Assembly: GCA_020848455.1 (NCBI GenBank)
Contig: JADLAB010000365.1
Span: 1 to 55,368, forward strand
Source: Polyangiaceae bacterium
GTDB taxonomy: Bacteria; Myxococcota_A; Polyangia; Polyangiales; Polyangiaceae
Reading direction: 5' to 3'
DNA length: 55,368 nt
The first letter of the stretch is position 1; each line of letters begins with the position of its first letter. Shown here piece after piece: positions 54,377 to 55,368 of the stretch. The notes beneath the pieces were generated by a model. The model saw only the letters and a list, made by a program, of their open reading frames with translations. It searched no databases and had not been told where the DNA came from. Position numbers and translations under genes: made by a program.

Positions 54377-55368
54377 TCAGGGCTTGATGATCTCGGTGCC
54401 GGGCGGCGGCTCGAACTTGAACTCGTCGTCCGAGACCTCGCCAGGCTCGCTCATCTCGACGAAGTCGAAGCGGTTCCGGTTGCCCTGCGCGTCGGTGACG
54501 AGCACGCGCCGGATCGCGGCCGGCTGCTTCTGCATGAGCAGCGCCTTGTCGATGTAGAAGAGGACGCTGTCGTAGGCCGGGTTGGGCTCGCGCGGCTTGC
54601 CCACGATGACCGGCCCTCCGTCCCACTTCGCCTTGTCGTTGAACGTGAACGTGAAGGACGGGCGCAGGCCCTTGCCCATGATGAACGCGAAGGCGCCCGG
54701 GTACTCCGTGGCCGCGAGCGGCTGCTGGAACATCTGCGCGTTCTCGGCCTCGTAGACGCGGATGAGGTTGCCGTCCGAGACCACGCGGTTGTTGTTCGGT
54801 GGGTCGTAGCGGAACGACAGCTTGTTCGGCCGCACCACGATGACGACCCCCGTCGAGTCCTTCGTGATGCCGGCGATCTTGGCCTTGTACTGCTGCTTGA
54901 AGGTCGCCCGGAAGCGCTTCAGCGGGGCGTAGATGTCGTCGATCTGCTGCGCCACCTCGTCCGCCGAGCCCGGCTCGGGCGGGGCCGGGACGATGTCGGG
55001 ACCGGTCGCGACGGGGGGCGAGCTCGACACGGCGGGGGCCGCGCTCGACGCGGCCGACGCGGGCGGCGGGGCGGAGGGCGGCGGGGTGGGCGGGTCGCTG
55101 GACGGCAGGCCCTTCGGCGGCGGGGTGGGCGCCTGGCCCGAGCTCGTCGCGGGTGCGGGGCTCGCCGACGCGCTCGCGGTCGGCGGGCCGTCGACCGCGG
55201 TGGAGGTGCTCGGCCCCGCGCTGGCACTCGCCGCGGTGGCTGCGCTCGGCCCGCTGGCCGCGCTGGTGGCGCTCGCCGCCGAGCGGGTGCTCCGGCTCGT
55301 GGTCGACGACGGCGCATCGTCCTTGCAGGCGGACAGGCAGAGGACCGTGGCGAGGAGCGCCGTCGCAG
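54377..55368 (-). CDS. LolA-like lipoprotein, 5' end outside window
   Basis: At least 330 codons of this gene are visible, running off the right edge. The most upstream residues, ATALLATVLCLSACKDD, are the end of a signal peptide with lipobox LSAC. A Ser/Ala/Pro/Thr linker of about 100 residues follows, then a LolA-type domain of about 200 residues: YAPLKRFRATFKQQYKAK, VVRPNKLSFRYDPP, VSDGNLIRVYEAENAQMFQQ and the later FDFVEMS. LolA carries lipoproteins through the periplasm; a lipid-anchored version may act like LolB at the outer membrane, which is inference. A shorter start, GTG 55030, would lose the signal peptide and is unlikely. Confidence 0.82.
   Translation of the reverse strand, partial: ATALLATVLCLSACKDDAPSSTTSRSTRSAASATSAASGPSAATAASASAGPSTSTAVDGPPTASASASPAPATSSGQAPTPPPKGLPSSDPPTPPPSAPPPASAASSAAPAVSSSPPVATGPDIVPAPPEPGSADEVAQQIDDIYAPLKRFRATFKQQYKAKIAGITKDSTGVVIVVRPNKLSFRYDPPNNNRVVSDGNLIRVYEAENAQMFQQPLAATEYPGAFAFIMGKGLRPSFTFTFNDKAKWDGGPVIVGKPREPNPAYDSVLFYIDKALLMQKQPAAIRRVLVTDAQGNRNRFDFVEMSEPGEVSDDEFKFEPPPGTEIIKP

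Noticed and set aside
54377-55030. LolA-like protein starting at GTG 55030
   Set aside because: The frame continues upstream into a Ser/Ala/Pro linker and a signal peptide end with lipobox LSAC, so the gene runs beyond the window.

Overview
The window is very GC-rich (roughly three quarters G+C, strongly biased third codon positions) and reads like the chromosome of a predatory or social Myxococcota (Polyangia or Sorangium-like). This is an inference from content: two eukaryote-like Ser/Thr kinases fused to TPR or AAA modules, an FHA-type sigma-54 activator, a STAND NTPase with WD40 repeats, an SBBP-type beta-propeller lipoprotein with a Gly-rich linker, two Cys-rich repeat proteins, and about sixteen predicted lipoproteins. 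I saw no rRNA, tRNA, CRISPR array, transposase, phage gene or integrase. The window cuts one gene at each end.

Layout. 1-3330: a truncated secreted protein, a SpoU/TrmH RNA methyltransferase, mannose-1-phosphate guanylyltransferase (manC), and a divergent UppP-like membrane protein whose 3' end is overwritten by an inverted pair of heptad-repeat arrays. 3622-11206 (all +): citrate synthase, a structured 311-bp gap, a CxxxC-repeat lipoprotein, gamma-glutamyltransferase, adenylosuccinate lyase (purB) and a translationally coupled DUF885 lipoprotein. 11226-20211: alpha/beta hydrolase lipoprotein and Ser/Thr kinase (-), divergent beta-helix lipoprotein (+), SBBP lipoprotein (-), a 28-codon membrane smORF, another hydrolase lipoprotein, and a DUF2236 protein (-). 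20352-25217: a DUF2914-like lipoprotein, then a minus-strand group of three exported proteins: a 13-repeat knottin-like protein, a CapA-like protein and a SUMF1-fold protein. 25293-36992: a 1,587-residue nSTAND/WD40 protein diverging from a tightly coupled operon (membrane sensor-like protein, kinase-AAA-TPR protein, FHA/sigma-54 activator) that looks like a complete surface-to-promoter relay. 37055-46519: di-haem c-type lipoprotein, solitary TldD, CopD/HemJ-like protein, large TPR protein, and a GDPD lipoprotein coupled to a beta-barrel-like protein. 46889-55368: a small lipoprotein, glutamine-dependent NAD synthetase, RecQ, a divergent PRPP synthetase, an RlmI-like methyltransferase lacking PUA, a membrane dual-specificity phosphatase-like protein and a truncated LolA-like lipoprotein. 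The last group is dominated by nucleotide, RNA and DNA maintenance functions.

Signals. Starts fall into two classes. One has a good Shine-Dalgarno (gltA, the CxxxC lipoprotein, the di-haem lipoprotein, the 46889 lipoprotein, the STAND gene). The other has a TA-starting hexamer ending 6-10 nt before the start codon and mostly no SD, which suggests leaderless mRNAs. Several convergent gene ends carry strong hairpins suited to bidirectional termination.

The items I would look at first are the knottin-repeat lipoprotein, the leaderless promoter set, the kinase-FHA-sigma54 operon, the inverted heptad-repeat element, and the smORF whose TGA is followed by a bSECIS-like hairpin.
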